This document shows, one piece after another, positions 28,095 to 38,304 of a stretch of DNA of 64,000 bases (the first letter of the stretch is position 1; every line of letters begins with the position of its first letter). The DNA lies in NCBI RefSeq assembly GCF_019511375.1, contig NZ_JAEUAO010000001.1:806001-870000 (forward strand). The letters are read 5' to 3'. Below the pieces are notes generated by a model. That model saw only the letters and a program-made list of their open reading frames with translations. It was not told where the DNA came from and did no database searches. Source of the DNA: Rhizobium herbae (GTDB taxonomy: Bacteria > Pseudomonadota > Alphaproteobacteria > Rhizobiales > Rhizobiaceae). Both the position numbers and the translations under genes were made by a program.

Positions 28095-29033
28095 TTACGG
28101 AGCGTTGACGACCATCCCTTCGCGCGGGGCTGCACGCTGGCGCCGCGTTGCAGTCTCGACGATTTCATAAGCGGTCGGATCGCTCATCAGAGCCTTCAGT
28201 GCGTTCGCGTTCATCTTGTGGCCGCCGCGATAGGAACGGTAGCAACCGATGAACGGCATACCGGCCAGGGCAAGATCGCCCACCGCATCCAGCGTCTTGT
28301 GGCGCACGAATTCGTCCTTGTAGCGCAGCCCCTCGACGTTGATCACCGTGTCGTCGTCAGAGATGACGACCGAATTCTCGAGCGATGAGCCAAGACCGCG
28401 GCCTGCCGCCCACATGCGCTCGACATCGCGCATGAAACCGAAGGTGCGGGCGCGCGACAGTTCGGTCTTGAAGACCGAAGGCGTGATGTCGCCCTTCCAG
28501 TCCTGACGGCCAATCAGCGGGCAATCGAAATCAATCGCCACTTCGAAGCGCATGCCGTCATAGGGTGTGAATTCCGACCAGGAAGAGCCCGATTCGATAC
28601 GGACCGGCTTGAGGATACGGATATAGCGGCGCTTGACGGCAAGGGCCTTGAGGCCCGTCTGTTCAATCGCCTCGATGAAGGGAGCCGAGCTGCCGTCCAT
28701 GATCGGCATTTCGGCGCCGTGCACTTCGATGAGAAGGTTGTCGAGGCCAAGCGCGTAGATCGCCGCCATCACATGCTCGATCGTCGCGATCGAGGTGGCA
28801 GGAGAGAAGCCGAGAACGGTGCAGAGATCGGTGTTGCCGACCTGCGAGGACACCGCCCTGAATTCACTGATCGCCCGATCGCCGTCCATCCGCTGGAAGA
28901 CGATACCGCTATCGGCTTCCGCCGGATGGAAGGTGATTGCTACTTCGGCGCCTGAGTGAACGCCTGTGCCGCTCAGAGTTACAGAGTTTGCAATGGTTGT
29001 CTGAAACCCAAGCAGTCCAATTCCCATTCCCAT
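28095..29033 (-). CDS. lpxC: UDP-3-O-acyl-N-acetylglucosamine deacetylase
   Basis: LpxC is the zinc deacetylase at the committed step of lipid A synthesis. The ATG at 29033 gives 312 residues. Zinc ligands are in TIEHVMAAIYALG (H87) and in the RHKTLDAVGDLALAG motif (His and Asp); the catalytic Glu/Asp segment GAEMPIMDGSSAPF is present. An ATG six bases further in is an equally good start; the in-frame start at 29159 lacks homology. The gene follows ftsZ after a terminator and about 280 bp of leader, in the classic dcw-lpxC arrangement. Confidence 0.96.
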   Translation of the reverse strand: MGMGIGLLGFQTTIANSVTLSGTGVHSGAEVAITFHPAEADSGIVFQRMDGDRAISEFRAVSSQVGNTDLCTVLGFSPATSIATIEHVMAAIYALGLDNLLIEVHGAEMPIMDGSSAPFIEAIEQTGLKALAVKRRYIRILKPVRIESGSSWSEFTPYDGMRFEVAIDFDCPLIGRQDWKGDITPSVFKTELSRARTFGFMRDVERMWAAGRGLGSSLENSVVISDDDTVINVEGLRYKDEFVRHKTLDAVGDLALAGMPFIGCYRSYRGGHKMNANALKALMSDPTAYEIVETATRRQRAAPREGMVVNAP

Positions 29034-29313
29034 GCTTCTCGCCTTCAAAATGCTTCCTGGCGCTGCGGCCGAATTTCTCAAGGGACCCGAGCCGCACGCT
29101 TTCAAACGCCGCAAGACACACACTCGGAAAGCAGCGCCACGCGCCGCCAACCGGTCCAATCTGCAGCCTGCGATGCATCGAATCGCGGTTCAGCCCCATC
29201 AGTCCCAAGTGTGAAGATAGTTGCACGCGACCGTCATTCCAAATCACTGTTCGTTTCGGTTTGTTACGCTGGCCAAGGACAACATTAACCACTGAAAATA
29301 ATTGATAATCCAT

Positions 29314-29345
29314 AAAAAAATGCCCGGGCGCGAGCCCGGGCATTT
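29314..29345 (-). terminator. Rho-independent terminator of ftsZ
   Basis: A perfect stem (ATGCCCGGGC/GCCCGGGCAT, 4-base loop, 29320-29343) is followed on the minus strand by seven T's. It lies 28 bp past the ftsZ stop and separates the division genes from lpxC. Confidence 0.9.
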
Positions 29346-29371
29346 CGGCAAGGTGGAAGGAGGGTGGAAAA

Positions 29372-31168
29372 TCAGTTCGACTGACGGCGCAGGAACGCCG
29401 GGATTTCGAGCTGATCGTCTTCATGCACGCGCGGCTGCGAGACGGCGCGGGCACGATCCTCCAGGGGAGCAGCCCGGCGCGGCGCATAGACGCTCGCTTC
29501 CGGAGACAGCGGGCGGCGCTGCTGCGAGGCGGCGCTCGGCGCGCCTGCGGTCATGTCGGCCGTGACATTGTGGTCTTCCTCGTCGCGGCGTCCAAGCGAA
29601 CTGGTGATTCGCTTCAGGAGACCCATGGGACCGCGTTCTTCCTGCGGCACCGGCTGGGCGCGATGCTCGGCCTCGGCTTTCACCATCGGCGGAAAGTCTT
29701 CCACCTTCGGCATGCGGACCGGCTCTGCCTGCTGGCGGATCACCGGCGCAATCGGCTCATGACGAACCTGGGCAACCGGCGCCTGAACGGCAGGCTGCGG
29801 CTGGTAAGCCACCGTTTCCACGGTGCGCTGGACCGGGGCAGCGGCCTGGACGGCCGGCTGCTCGACCGCGGCAACGCTACCGAAGAGCTTGCTCTGCGGG
29901 CGGAACTCTTCCTGCGCCTGCTGAACCGGAGCAGCGGCACCTCCGCGCGGCATCGACAGGAACAGCTCCCGTTCGAGTTCGGCTTCGCGGATCGCGCGGG
30001 CGATGTCGTCGGAGGTCTGCGCAGCGGCCTGAGCGACCGCCTGCTGGAGGACCGGAGCCGGCTGAACGGCAACCGGTGCCGGCTGCGGCTGAACGGCGAC
30101 GGGCGCCTGCTGGACGGGAGCCGCCGGGATGGCGGCCGACGGGCGAACGATCGGCCTTGCTACCGGACGAAAGTCGGCGGAGCGACCAGCCACCTCCGCG
30201 GCCGTGCGATCGATGCCCGTTGCCACAACCGAAACGCGGATGAGGCCTTCGAGTTCTTCGTCGAACGTTGCGCCGAGGATGATGTTGGCATCCGGATCCA
30301 CTTCCTCGCGGATGCGGGTCGCGGCTTCATCGACTTCAAACAGCGTCAGGTCGCGGCCGCCGGTGATCGAGATCAACAGGCCCTGAGCGCCCTTCATCGA
30401 GGTTTCGTCGAGCAGCGGGTTGGCGATCGCAGCTTCGGCGGCGGCCATTGCGCGGCCTTCGCCGGATGCTTCGCCGGTGCCCATCATGGCGCGGCCCATC
30501 TCGCGCATCACCGAACGGACGTCGGCGAAGTCGAGGTTGATCAGGCCTTCCTTGACCATCAGGTCGGTGATGCAGGCAACGCCCGAATAGAGAACCTGGT
30601 CGGCCATCGCAAACGCGTCGGCAAACGTGGTCTTGTCATTGGCGATCCGGAACAGGTTCTGGTTCGGGATGACAATGAGGGTGTCGACCGACTTCTGCAG
30701 CTCGGCGATGCCCTGATCGGCGAGGCGCATGCGGCGCTGGCCTTCGAAATGGAACGGCTTGGTGACGACGCCGACCGTCAGGATGCCCTTGTTGCGGGCA
30801 GCCTGGGCGACGACCGGAGCAGCACCCGTGCCGGTGCCGCCGCCCATGCCGGCGGTGACGAAGCACATATGCGTGCCGTTCAGGTGATCGATGATCTCAT
30901 CGATGCATTCTTCAGCGGCAGCCCGGCCGACCTCCGGCTGCGAGCCGGCGCCAAGACCCTCGGTCACCGCGACACCCATCTGGATGATGCGTTCGGCCTT
31001 GGTCATGGTCAGCGCCTGGGCATCGGTGTTGGCGACGACGAAATCGACGCCTTCGAGGCCTGCCGTGATCATGTTGTTGACAGCGTTGCCGCCGCCGCCG
31101 CCGACACCGAAGACGGTGATGCGAGGCTTCAGCTCGGTGATATCCGGCTTTTGCAAGTTGATCGTCAT
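29372..31168 (-). CDS. ftsZ: Cell division protein FtsZ with a very long C-terminal linker
   Basis: FtsZ is the tubulin-like GTPase that forms the division ring. The 598-residue protein has the GTPase domain to about residue 320, with the tubulin signature [11 protein letters not shown] and the [10 protein letters not shown] loop. A linker of roughly 250 residues rich in Pro, Gln, Val and Ala follows, then the conserved tail [13 protein letters not shown] that binds FtsA and other partners. The long linker is typical of Rhizobiales FtsZ (E. coli FtsZ is 383 residues). A short helical block in the linker (about 395-420, [18 protein letters not shown]) may be a partner site. It follows ftsA with a 91-bp gap. 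Confidence 0.98.
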   Translation of the reverse strand: MTINLQKPDITELKPRITVFGVGGGGGNAVNNMITAGLEGVDFVVANTDAQALTMTKAERIIQMGVAVTEGLGAGSQPEVGRAAAEECIDEIIDHLNGTHMCFVTAGMGGGTGTGAAPVVAQAARNKGILTVGVVTKPFHFEGQRRMRLADQGIAELQKSVDTLIVIPNQNLFRIANDKTTFADAFAMADQVLYSGVACITDLMVKEGLINLDFADVRSVMREMGRAMMGTGEASGEGRAMAAAEAAIANPLLDETSMKGAQGLLISITGGRDLTLFEVDEAATRIREEVDPDANIILGATFDEELEGLIRVSVVATGIDRTAAEVAGRSADFRPVARPIVRPSAAIPAAPVQQAPVAVQPQPAPVAVQPAPVLQQAVAQAAAQTSDDIARAIREAELERELFLSMPRGGAAAPVQQAQEEFRPQSKLFGSVAAVEQPAVQAAAPVQRTVETVAYQPQPAVQAPVAQVRHEPIAPVIRQQAEPVRMPKVEDFPPMVKAEAEHRAQPVPQEERGPMGLLKRITSSLGRRDEEDHNVTADMTAGAPSAASQQRRPLSPEASVYAPRRAAPLEDRARAVSQPRVHEDDQLEIPAFLRRQSN

Positions 31169-31259
31169 TGTACCCGTTCCTTCCTGGTTTCTGGCCGCCT
31201 TGCCGAGCCGGCCAAATCACTAAATTCCGTATTGCATCCCGCCAGCGCCGCCGAAGGGA

Positions 31260-32591
31260 TCAGAAGCTTTCCTTCAGCCATTGGCCCATGCGGGCGATCC
31301 GGCTGTTGTTTCCTGCGAGCGACGACAGCAGACCGCCCTGCGACGCATGCGTTTCCATGTCCGCGACCTGCGGATAGATCATCAGGCCAACCGCCGTCGA
31401 AAAGGCCGGACCCTTGGCCGCCGCCGGCAGGCCCGACACGCCGAGCGGGCGGCCGATGCGAACGTTGCGGGCCAGTATACGGCGCGCCGCTTCCGGCAGC
31501 CCGGTGAGCTGGCTGGCGCCCCCCGTCAGAACGACGCGCTTGCCGACGATCGGGCTGAAGCCCGAACGCTGGATACGGTCGCGGATGAGTTCGAGCGTCT
31601 CTTCGATGCGGGCGCGCACAATGCGCGAGACAAGCGCGCGCGGCACATGCGTCGGCTGGTCGCGGTCGTCCTCGCCGATCGGCGCGACCGAGACGATATC
31701 GCGTTCGTCGGCGCTGTTGGGCAGGGCCGAACCGTGCACCACCTTCAGCCGCTCGGCATCCTCGATGCGGGTCGAAAGGCCGCGCGCCAGATCGGTCGTG
31801 ACGTGATGGCCGCCCAGCGAAACGGCATCGGCGTGCACCAGCTTGCCTTCGGCGAAGACGGAGATCGTCGTCGTGCCGCCGCCCATGTCGATGGCGGCGC
31901 AGCCGAGTTCGACTTCATCGTCCACCAGCGCCGCGAGACCGCTGGCGTAAGGTGTTGCGACAATGCCCTCGACCGACAGGTGCGCCCGGTTGATGCAGAG
32001 TTCGAGGTTTTTCAGTGCGGCCCGCTCGGCCGTCAGAACGTGCATGTCGACGCCGAGCGAATCGCCGAACATCGCCAGCGGATCACGGATGCCGCGCTCG
32101 CCGTCGAGCGAAAAGCCGGTCGGCAGCGAATGCAGGATGACGCGGTCCTGGCGCTGCGACTGCTGGCCTGCAGCGGCGAGAACCTTCTTCAGGTCGGCAG
32201 CATCGACTTCCTGGCCACCGAGATCGATGGAGGCCGTGTAGACATCGCTTTGCAGGCGACCGGCCGAGATGTTGACGATCAGGCTGTCGATCGTCAGGCC
32301 CGCCATGCGCTCGGCGGCGTCAACGGCGAGACGGACGACGCTTTCGGCGGCGTCGAGATCGGCGATCACGCCGTTCTTCATGCCGCGCGACTTGTGATGC
32401 CCGATGCCGATGATGTCGATCGAATGCGTGCGACCCGGCAGGATCTGGCTTTCGGCGCGCGGCGTCAGCCGGCCAATCATGCACACCACCTTTGTGGAGC
32501 CGATGTCCAGAACCGAAACGACATGAGACCGCTTGGAATTGAGCGGCTTCAGGCGGGGCAGACCGAGATTGGAAGAACCGAAAAGGCTCAT
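31260..32591 (-). CDS. ftsA: Cell division protein FtsA
   Basis: FtsA is the actin-like protein that anchors FtsZ to the membrane and recruits late division proteins. The 443-residue protein has the phosphate-1 motif in VLDIGSTKVVCMIG, the 1C domain, the phosphate-2 motif AIDMGGGTTTISVF, the adenosine motif VVLTGGASQLTGL, and a C-terminal amphipathic helix (NNSRIARMGQWLKESF). Its start overlaps the ftsQ stop by 4 bp, so translation is coupled. Confidence 0.97.
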   Translation of the reverse strand: MSLFGSSNLGLPRLKPLNSKRSHVVSVLDIGSTKVVCMIGRLTPRAESQILPGRTHSIDIIGIGHHKSRGMKNGVIADLDAAESVVRLAVDAAERMAGLTIDSLIVNISAGRLQSDVYTASIDLGGQEVDAADLKKVLAAAGQQSQRQDRVILHSLPTGFSLDGERGIRDPLAMFGDSLGVDMHVLTAERAALKNLELCINRAHLSVEGIVATPYASGLAALVDDEVELGCAAIDMGGGTTTISVFAEGKLVHADAVSLGGHHVTTDLARGLSTRIEDAERLKVVHGSALPNSADERDIVSVAPIGEDDRDQPTHVPRALVSRIVRARIEETLELIRDRIQRSGFSPIVGKRVVLTGGASQLTGLPEAARRILARNVRIGRPLGVSGLPAAAKGPAFSTAVGLMIYPQVADMETHASQGGLLSSLAGNNSRIARMGQWLKESF

Positions 32592-33520
32592 GTACGGTTC
32601 TCCTGTTCCTGCTTCTTCAGCATCTTCGTGCGCGCTTCCAGAACCACCTGCCGGCGGGCGGCGGCTTCGGGCGTCAACTGTATCGTCGTGCGATCTTCCA
32701 GCCGCAGATCGACCGCGGCGATATCCCGTTCCAACAGTTGCTGCCCCTCCTCCATCGTCGAGAGAACCTGCATGGCGCGGTCGAGATCGTGTTCAGGCAG
32801 CTTGATGGTGATGCCGTTATTGAGCATCAGGTCCCACCGGCGGCCGGCAACACGAACATAGGCTTTGACGCGCTTGGCGATTTCCGGCCACTGCGAGAAA
32901 CGCTCGTAGAACTCGGCGGCAGCCGTTTCGGCGTCGCGACCGACGAACAGCGGCAGGTCCGCGAACTTGTTGTCGCGCAGCGGCGCAATCACGCTGCCGC
33001 TCGCTTCGATCAGCGACAGGTCCGTGCCGTGCTGCCAGATGCCGAAGGCCTTGCGCTCCTTGAGGCTGACTTCGATGGTACCGGGATAGACCTTGCGGAC
33101 GGAAACCTCCTCGACCCAGGGCATTTCGCTGATCAGCTTGCGGGCGACATTGATGTCGAGCGCCACCAGCGACGTCGTGCCGTCGAGGCCAAGTTGCTGC
33201 AGGATATCGATCTCCGATGTCTGCTCATTGCCGGATACCTTGACGTCCTCGATCGCAAAACCGGCCGCCGTGGTCGTCGTCTGGGCGAAATTCTGGCTGT
33301 GGCCGCCGAGCGACATGCCGTAGAACCCGGTCGCCGCCAGGAAGGCCAGAGCCGAGACGGTGCCGGTGTGCGGAGCGAAGTGAATGCGGCCGGTTCCAAG
33401 GCTGACGAGGAAGCGCACGACGCGGCGCAGCGGGCGCGGCAGAACACGCTGACCGTCAAGATCAGCCGCCTCCAGCGGAGCCCGCACCCTTGCTGCCTTC
33501 CTGCCTTTCAACGCAAACAC
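32588..33520 (-). CDS. ftsQ: Cell division protein FtsQ
   Basis: FtsQ is the bitopic POTRA-domain protein that links early and late divisome proteins. The protein has a basic N-terminal cytoplasmic region, a membrane helix (about 55-75 counted from the chosen start), a POTRA domain ([24 protein letters not shown]) and a beta domain ([22 protein letters not shown]). I chose the GTG at 33520 because GGAGG stands 8 bases upstream; a GTG at 33541 would add seven residues. The start overlaps the ddlB stop by 13 bp. The C-terminus runs into ftsA. Confidence 0.93.
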   Translation of the reverse strand: MFALKGRKAARVRAPLEAADLDGQRVLPRPLRRVVRFLVSLGTGRIHFAPHTGTVSALAFLAATGFYGMSLGGHSQNFAQTTTTAAGFAIEDVKVSGNEQTSEIDILQQLGLDGTTSLVALDINVARKLISEMPWVEEVSVRKVYPGTIEVSLKERKAFGIWQHGTDLSLIEASGSVIAPLRDNKFADLPLFVGRDAETAAAEFYERFSQWPEIAKRVKAYVRVAGRRWDLMLNNGITIKLPEHDLDRAMQVLSTMEEGQQLLERDIAAVDLRLEDRTTIQLTPEAAARRQVVLEARTKMLKKQEQENRT

Positions 33521-34434
33521 GACGCGTCCTCCACCATCCACCTGAGGAATTCACCGAACGTATGGCCGGCATGCGCCGCCATTTCAGGCACCAGAGAGGT
33601 TGGAGTCATTCCGGGCTGAGTGTTGACCTCCAGCCAGATGAGCTCTCCGTCTTCAGAGAAACGGTCGTCAAAGCGGAAGTCGGAGCGGCTTACGCCGCGG
33701 CATCCAATCGCCTGATGCGCCTTGACTGCGAGTGTTTGTATTTTTTGGTAAATATTCGGTAAAATATCCGCCGGGATGACGTGTTTTGAACCGCCTTTTA
33801 CATACTTTGAATCGTAATCGTAGAAAGCATGCCCCTGCGGGATGATTTCGGTCACACCGAGTGCCTGGTCACCCATGACGCCGCAGGTCAATTCACGGCC
33901 ATACACATAACGCTCGACCATCACGCGGTCGCCGTAGCGCCATTCGCTGGAGGTTATCACCTGCGGCGGATGCGACTGATCTTCCTTGACGATGACGACG
34001 CCGAAACTCGAGCCCTCGCGGACCGGCTTGACGACGTAGGGCGGCTTCATCGGGTGCTTAGAGCCGAAATCGTGGCGATCCATGATCAACGCATCGGCAA
34101 CCGGAATGCCGGCCGCACTGGCGACATGCTTTGCCTGCGCCTTGTCCATGGCGAGCGCGGACGCCAGGACGCCCGAATGGGTATAGGGGATTTCGAGATA
34201 TTCGAGGATGCCCTGGATCGTGCCATCCTCGCCGAAGGGCCCGTGCAGCGCGTTGAAGGCGACGTCCGGCCGCAGATCGGCAAGCACGGAGGCAACATTG
34301 CGATCGACGTCGATGCGGGTCACGCGGTAGCCCTCGCCCTCGAGGGCATCGGCGCACGCAGCCCCGGACGACAGACTCACCGGCCGCTCCGAAGAAAACC
34401 CGCCCATCAGGACAGCGACGTGCTTACCACTCAT
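33508..34434 (-). CDS. ddlB: D-alanine--D-alanine ligase
   Basis: Ddl makes the D-Ala-D-Ala dipeptide used by MurF. The ATG at 34434, with a GGGGG leader, gives 308 residues in ATP-grasp layout: N-terminal [16 protein letters not shown], the [16 protein letters not shown] active-site loop, [15 protein letters not shown] (ATP-binding Lys) and the metal-binding [14 protein letters not shown]. It opens the second half of the dcw cluster, behind a bidirectional terminator and a 300-bp region with CtrA-like and GANTC sites. Confidence 0.96.
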   Translation of the reverse strand: MSGKHVAVLMGGFSSERPVSLSSGAACADALEGEGYRVTRIDVDRNVASVLADLRPDVAFNALHGPFGEDGTIQGILEYLEIPYTHSGVLASALAMDKAQAKHVASAAGIPVADALIMDRHDFGSKHPMKPPYVVKPVREGSSFGVVIVKEDQSHPPQVITSSEWRYGDRVMVERYVYGRELTCGVMGDQALGVTEIIPQGHAFYDYDSKYVKGGSKHVIPADILPNIYQKIQTLAVKAHQAIGCRGVSRSDFRFDDRFSEDGELIWLEVNTQPGMTPTSLVPEMAAHAGHTFGEFLRWMVEDASCLR

Positions 34435-34496
34435 AAAAACCCCCGACATCACGCCAGCCTACACCTGCCCGCTTGCGCCTAGCTTGTTCGCCTCGC

Positions 34497-34633
34497 GAGT
34501 CGCATCCCTCAGGCGCAGATCCACTAAAACGGCATTATGGTTAATGAACCGTTTACTTTGGTTAACCCGATCCGAGGGAGGATAAAATATTTGGTATCGA
34601 ATCAAGGAAATATTCGATTTGTCTCTTGGAATC
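34497..34633 (-). promoter_or_regulatory. Candidate cell-cycle control region of ddlB-ftsQAZ
   Basis: On the minus strand TTAACCAT (34544-34537) equals the 8-base CtrA-associated motif, and a TAAA-N7-TTAA near-box overlaps it. A second GGTTAACC lies at 34560-34567. GANTC sites, the CcrM methylation target, occur at 34497, 34599 and 34629. The 34435-34735 gap carries no supported gene and must hold the promoter for ddlB-ftsQAZ, since a terminator lies upstream of it. Confidence 0.5.
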
Positions 34634-34735
34634 AGAGAGTTAGGCTCGTTACAACGATTTTCTTGCGCGCTCCCGAAAAAGAAAGGCCCGTCAACGAAGC
34701 CCTGCTGATCGACGGCGGGATTGCGCCTTAAAACG

Positions 34736-34776
34736 AAAAAAACCGCCGCGGAGCTCTCCGCGGCGGTCTTTTTTTC
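34736..34776. terminator. Bidirectional terminator between murB and ddlB
   Basis: A perfect 11-bp G/C stem (ACCGCCGCGGA/TCCGCGGCGGT) is flanked by A7 on the left and T-rich sequence with T7 on the right. It is 12 bp from the murB stop and splits the dcw cluster into two transcription units. Confidence 0.9.
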
Positions 34777-34787
34777 CAAAGGTTGGT

Positions 34788-35762
34788 TCAGGCCGTCAGC
34801 TGACCGAGAAATTCCCTCACCTCGTAGCCCGGCATGAAAGTGCCGATGCGCTTGATCTCCCATTCGAGCGTGACGCCTGAGGTCTCATAAACGCGCTGGC
34901 GCACGGTTTCGCCGAGATATTCAAGGTCGTAGCCGCTCGCCTGGCCTGTATTGATCATGAAGTTGCAATGCATCGGCGACATCTGCGCACCGCCGATCAT
35001 CAAACCACGGCAGCCCGCCTCGTCGATGAGCTTCCAGGCGGAATGGCCGTCCGGGTTCTTGAAGGTCGAGCCGCCGGTCTTTTCGCGGATCGGCTGCACC
35101 GTTTCGCGATGCTGGCGCACGGCGTCCATATCGGCGCGAATCCTGGCCTTGTCTTCCGGATAGCCTTCGAAAACCGCGTGCGTGAAGATCAGATCGTTCG
35201 CAGCAGCAGAGTGCCGGTAGGTATAGCCCATGTCGTCATTGGTGAGCACGTGCTTGTTGCCGCGGCGGTCGACCGCGTGAACCTCCACCACGCGCTCACG
35301 CGTCTCGCCGCCGTTGGCGCCGGCATTCATGCGCAACGCACCGCCGATCGAGCCGGGAATGCCGTAGTAGAAATGAAAACCGCCAATGCCATGATCCAGC
35401 GTCATGGCCGCGAGATTCTTGTCCGGGCAGATCGCGCCCGCTTTCACGCGGGTCTCGGAGACAAGCTCCACATCACCAAACCCCTTGGCCGAAAGGCGAA
35501 TGACGACACCCTTTATGCCACCGTCGCGGACGAGCAGGTTCGAGCCTACGCCTGCGACCATGACGGGCACTTCGTCCGGCAGCAGCTTCAGAAAGGTGAC
35601 GAGATCATCGGTGTCATGCGGCTGGAACATCAGTTCGGCAAGGCCGCCGGCACGGAACCAGGTGACACGGTCCATCGGCGCATCCGGCGTCAGGCGCCCG
35701 CGCAGCTGGTTTACGCTGTCCCCGAGAGAGGCTAGCAGCTTTGTACCATCAACCTGTTTCAT
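34788..35762 (-). CDS. murB: UDP-N-acetylenolpyruvoylglucosamine reductase
   Basis: MurB is the FAD enzyme that reduces UDP-GlcNAc-enolpyruvate to UDP-MurNAc with NADPH. The 324-residue protein shows [16 protein letters not shown], the FAD motif [16 protein letters not shown], the type-I/IIb signature [19 protein letters not shown] and the catalytic region [12 protein letters not shown] with the proton-donating Ser. Its start overlaps the murC stop by 4 bp. It is the last gene of the mraZ-led operon. Confidence 0.97.
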   Translation of the reverse strand: MKQVDGTKLLASLGDSVNQLRGRLTPDAPMDRVTWFRAGGLAELMFQPHDTDDLVTFLKLLPDEVPVMVAGVGSNLLVRDGGIKGVVIRLSAKGFGDVELVSETRVKAGAICPDKNLAAMTLDHGIGGFHFYYGIPGSIGGALRMNAGANGGETRERVVEVHAVDRRGNKHVLTNDDMGYTYRHSAAANDLIFTHAVFEGYPEDKARIRADMDAVRQHRETVQPIREKTGGSTFKNPDGHSAWKLIDEAGCRGLMIGGAQMSPMHCNFMINTGQASGYDLEYLGETVRQRVYETSGVTLEWEIKRIGTFMPGYEVREFLGQLTA

Positions 35763-37174
35763 GCGGAATTTCCTGAAATACCTGCGAGTTCCTTCGGAAG
35801 GGCCGCAGCCCAGTAAGTGATGCTGCCAGCCCCCAAGAGAACCACAAAGTCACCCGGTTGCGCAATGGCGGAGACGATCGGCGCGATCGCGTCCGGGCCT
35901 TCGATGAAGCGCGCATCGCGGTGACCGCCGGCCTTGATGCGGGAGACGAGCTCCGGCGAATTGACCCCTTCGATTGGATCCTCGCCGGCCGAATAGACAG
36001 GCGCGAGCAGCACTGTATCGGCATCGTTGAAGCAGGCGGCAAAGTCCTCGAAGAGGCTGTGCAGCCGCGAGAAACGATGCGGCTGGTGCACGGCAATGAC
36101 GCGGCCCTTGCAGGCCTCGCGCGCGGCCTTCAGCACCGCCTTGATCTCGACGGGATGATGGCCGTAGTCGTCATAAACGCGCACATCGTTCCACTCGCCG
36201 GTAAAGGTGAAGCGCCGTTTGACGCCGCTGAAGGCAGCAAGGCCCTTGGCGATATCGTCGGGCTTGATGCCAAGGCGCTGGGCAACAGCGATCGCAGCGG
36301 TGGCGTTGGAGACATTGTGACGGCCCGGCATCGGCAGCCGCAGATCCGGCAACTTGATGACCTGGCCTGTGCGGCGGCGGCGGATTTCCACGTCAAAAAC
36401 CGAGGTTGCCCCATCCATGCGAATATTGGAATAGCGCACGTCAGCCTGCGGGTTTTCGCCATAGGTGATGACCTTGCGATCCTCGATCTTCGAAACCATG
36501 GTCTGCACCTCTGGATGATCGAGGCACATGACGCCGAAGCCGTAGAAGGGCACGTTCTCGACGAACTGGCGGAAGGCGGCACGCACGGCATCGAAATTGC
36601 CGTAGTGATCGAGATGCTCCGGATCGATATTGGTGACGACGGCGACATCGGCGGGAAGCTTAAGGAAGGTGCCGTCGGATTCATCGGCCTCCACCACCAT
36701 CCACTCGCCCTCGCCCATGCGGGCATTGGTGCCGTAGGCGTTGATGATGCCGCCGTTGATGACTGTCGGGTCAAGTCCGCCGGCTTCGAGAAGCGACGCA
36801 ACCATCGACGTCGTGGTGGTCTTGCCGTGAGTCCCGCCGATCGCGATCGCATTGCGGAAGCGCATCAGTTCGGCGAGCATTTCGGCGCGACGCACCACCG
36901 GCAGCAGCTTTTCGCGCGCGGCGATCAGTTCAGGATTGCCCTTCTTGATGGCAGTCGAGACGACGACGACCTCGGCGTCGCCGATGTTTTCCGCCCTGTG
37001 GCCGACGAAGACCTCGATACCCTTGTCACGCAGGCGCTGGACATTGGCGCTGTCGGACTGATCGGAACCCTGCACCCTGTGGCCAAGATTGTGCAGCACT
37101 TCGGCAATACCGCTCATACCGATGCCGCCGATACCGATGAAATGAACCAGGCCGATCGTCTGCGGCATCTTCAT
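35759..37174 (-). CDS. murC: UDP-N-acetylmuramate--L-alanine ligase
   Basis: MurC adds L-Ala to UDP-MurNAc. The 471-residue ligase has the UDP-binding fold [16 protein letters not shown], the ATP P-loop [15 protein letters not shown], the metal-binding [15 protein letters not shown] and [11 protein letters not shown] segments and the C-terminal [14 protein letters not shown] motif. It overlaps murG upstream and murB downstream by 4 bp each, so the three are tightly coupled. Confidence 0.97.
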   Translation of the reverse strand: MKMPQTIGLVHFIGIGGIGMSGIAEVLHNLGHRVQGSDQSDSANVQRLRDKGIEVFVGHRAENIGDAEVVVVSTAIKKGNPELIAAREKLLPVVRRAEMLAELMRFRNAIAIGGTHGKTTTTSMVASLLEAGGLDPTVINGGIINAYGTNARMGEGEWMVVEADESDGTFLKLPADVAVVTNIDPEHLDHYGNFDAVRAAFRQFVENVPFYGFGVMCLDHPEVQTMVSKIEDRKVITYGENPQADVRYSNIRMDGATSVFDVEIRRRRTGQVIKLPDLRLPMPGRHNVSNATAAIAVAQRLGIKPDDIAKGLAAFSGVKRRFTFTGEWNDVRVYDDYGHHPVEIKAVLKAAREACKGRVIAVHQPHRFSRLHSLFEDFAACFNDADTVLLAPVYSAGEDPIEGVNSPELVSRIKAGGHRDARFIEGPDAIAPIVSAIAQPGDFVVLLGAGSITYWAAALPKELAGISGNSA

Positions 37175-38295
37175 GAGCGTGTTTCCTTGAACTGTGCAAT
37201 CGTCGAGCCGCTGGCAATAGCTTCAACCATGGCGGCAAGCAAGCGTGCGGCATCCGGTTTGCCCGCCTGTTTGGCCCTTGCGGCCATACCGGCGAGCTTG
37301 GCGGGGTTGTTCATGGCCTCCGTCAGGATCCGGCTCAGTTTTTCGGCCGAAAGCTCTGCCTGGGCGATCACCTTGGCCCCACCGGTCGCTGCAATTGCGG
37401 CCGCATTGGCCGCCTGATCATGATCAAGCGCGTAAGGATAGGGCACCAGGATCGCCGGACGGCCGATCACGGCTATCTCCGACACAGTGGAAGCGCCCGA
37501 CCGGCAGATGACCAGGTGAGCCTTGGCGATGCGCTCCGCCATGTCGTTGAAGAACGGTGCAATGTCCGCGCTCATCTCAAGCTTGGCAACGCAGCCTTCG
37601 ACCATGGGCATGTCTTCTACGCGGGCCTGCTGGGTGACGCGAAGGCGCGCCCGCAGGCCGTCGTCGAGCAGGCTGATTGCCGTCGGCACGCTCTTGGAAA
37701 AATATTGCGCGCCCTGGCTGCCACCGAACACGACGAGGCGGAATTCTTCTCCTTCACCCGACGGTTGATACGGCACCTTGGCCGCTTCCAATACCGCCGG
37801 CCGAACAGGATTTCCCGTCGTCACTGTCTTTGCGGCATAAGGGCCATTCGTTTCCGGCAGAAAACCACCGGCGATTGCCTTGACGCGTTTGGCGAGTGCC
37901 TTGTTCGCCCGGCCCATGACCGCATTCTGCTCGTGGATCATCGTGGGAATGCCCATGCCGGTTGCGGCCAGCAGTGGCGGAATCGTCGGATAGCCGCCGA
38001 AACCGACGACGACCTTCGGCCGCACCTTCGCCATCAAGCGCCGGGCGACACGTATGCCGGACCAGAGAGTCCAAAGCGAACCCGCAACCTTCAGGGGATT
38101 CTTCGAGCCGATCGTCGCCGAAGGCACGACATGGATTTCATCGGCCGGGAATTTTCCCGCATAGCGCTCCGCCCGGCTGTCCGTCACCAGATGGACGCGA
38201 TAGCCGAGCTCCTTCAACTCGTGCGCCAGCGCTTCCGCAGGAAACAGGTGGCCGCCGGTGCCGCCGGCGGCAAGCATGATGGTGCCTTTACTCAT
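37171..38295 (-). CDS. murG: UDP-N-acetylglucosamine--N-acetylmuramyl-(pentapeptide) pyrophosphoryl-undecaprenol GlcNAc transferase
   Basis: MurG converts lipid I to lipid II at the inner face of the membrane. The 374-residue GT-B glycosyltransferase has the N-terminal G-loop [15 protein letters not shown], a second G-loop [13 protein letters not shown], and the donor-binding [14 protein letters not shown] segment. The start is 9 bp past the ftsW stop with AAGGA upstream. The terminal residues beyond about 355 are Ala-rich and variable. Confidence 0.97.
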   Translation of the reverse strand: MSKGTIMLAAGGTGGHLFPAEALAHELKELGYRVHLVTDSRAERYAGKFPADEIHVVPSATIGSKNPLKVAGSLWTLWSGIRVARRLMAKVRPKVVVGFGGYPTIPPLLAATGMGIPTMIHEQNAVMGRANKALAKRVKAIAGGFLPETNGPYAAKTVTTGNPVRPAVLEAAKVPYQPSGEGEEFRLVVFGGSQGAQYFSKSVPTAISLLDDGLRARLRVTQQARVEDMPMVEGCVAKLEMSADIAPFFNDMAERIAKAHLVICRSGASTVSEIAVIGRPAILVPYPYALDHDQAANAAAIAATGGAKVIAQAELSAEKLSRILTEAMNNPAKLAGMAARAKQAGKPDAARLLAAMVEAIASGSTIAQFKETRS

Positions 38296-38304
38296 GATCA
38301 GTCC

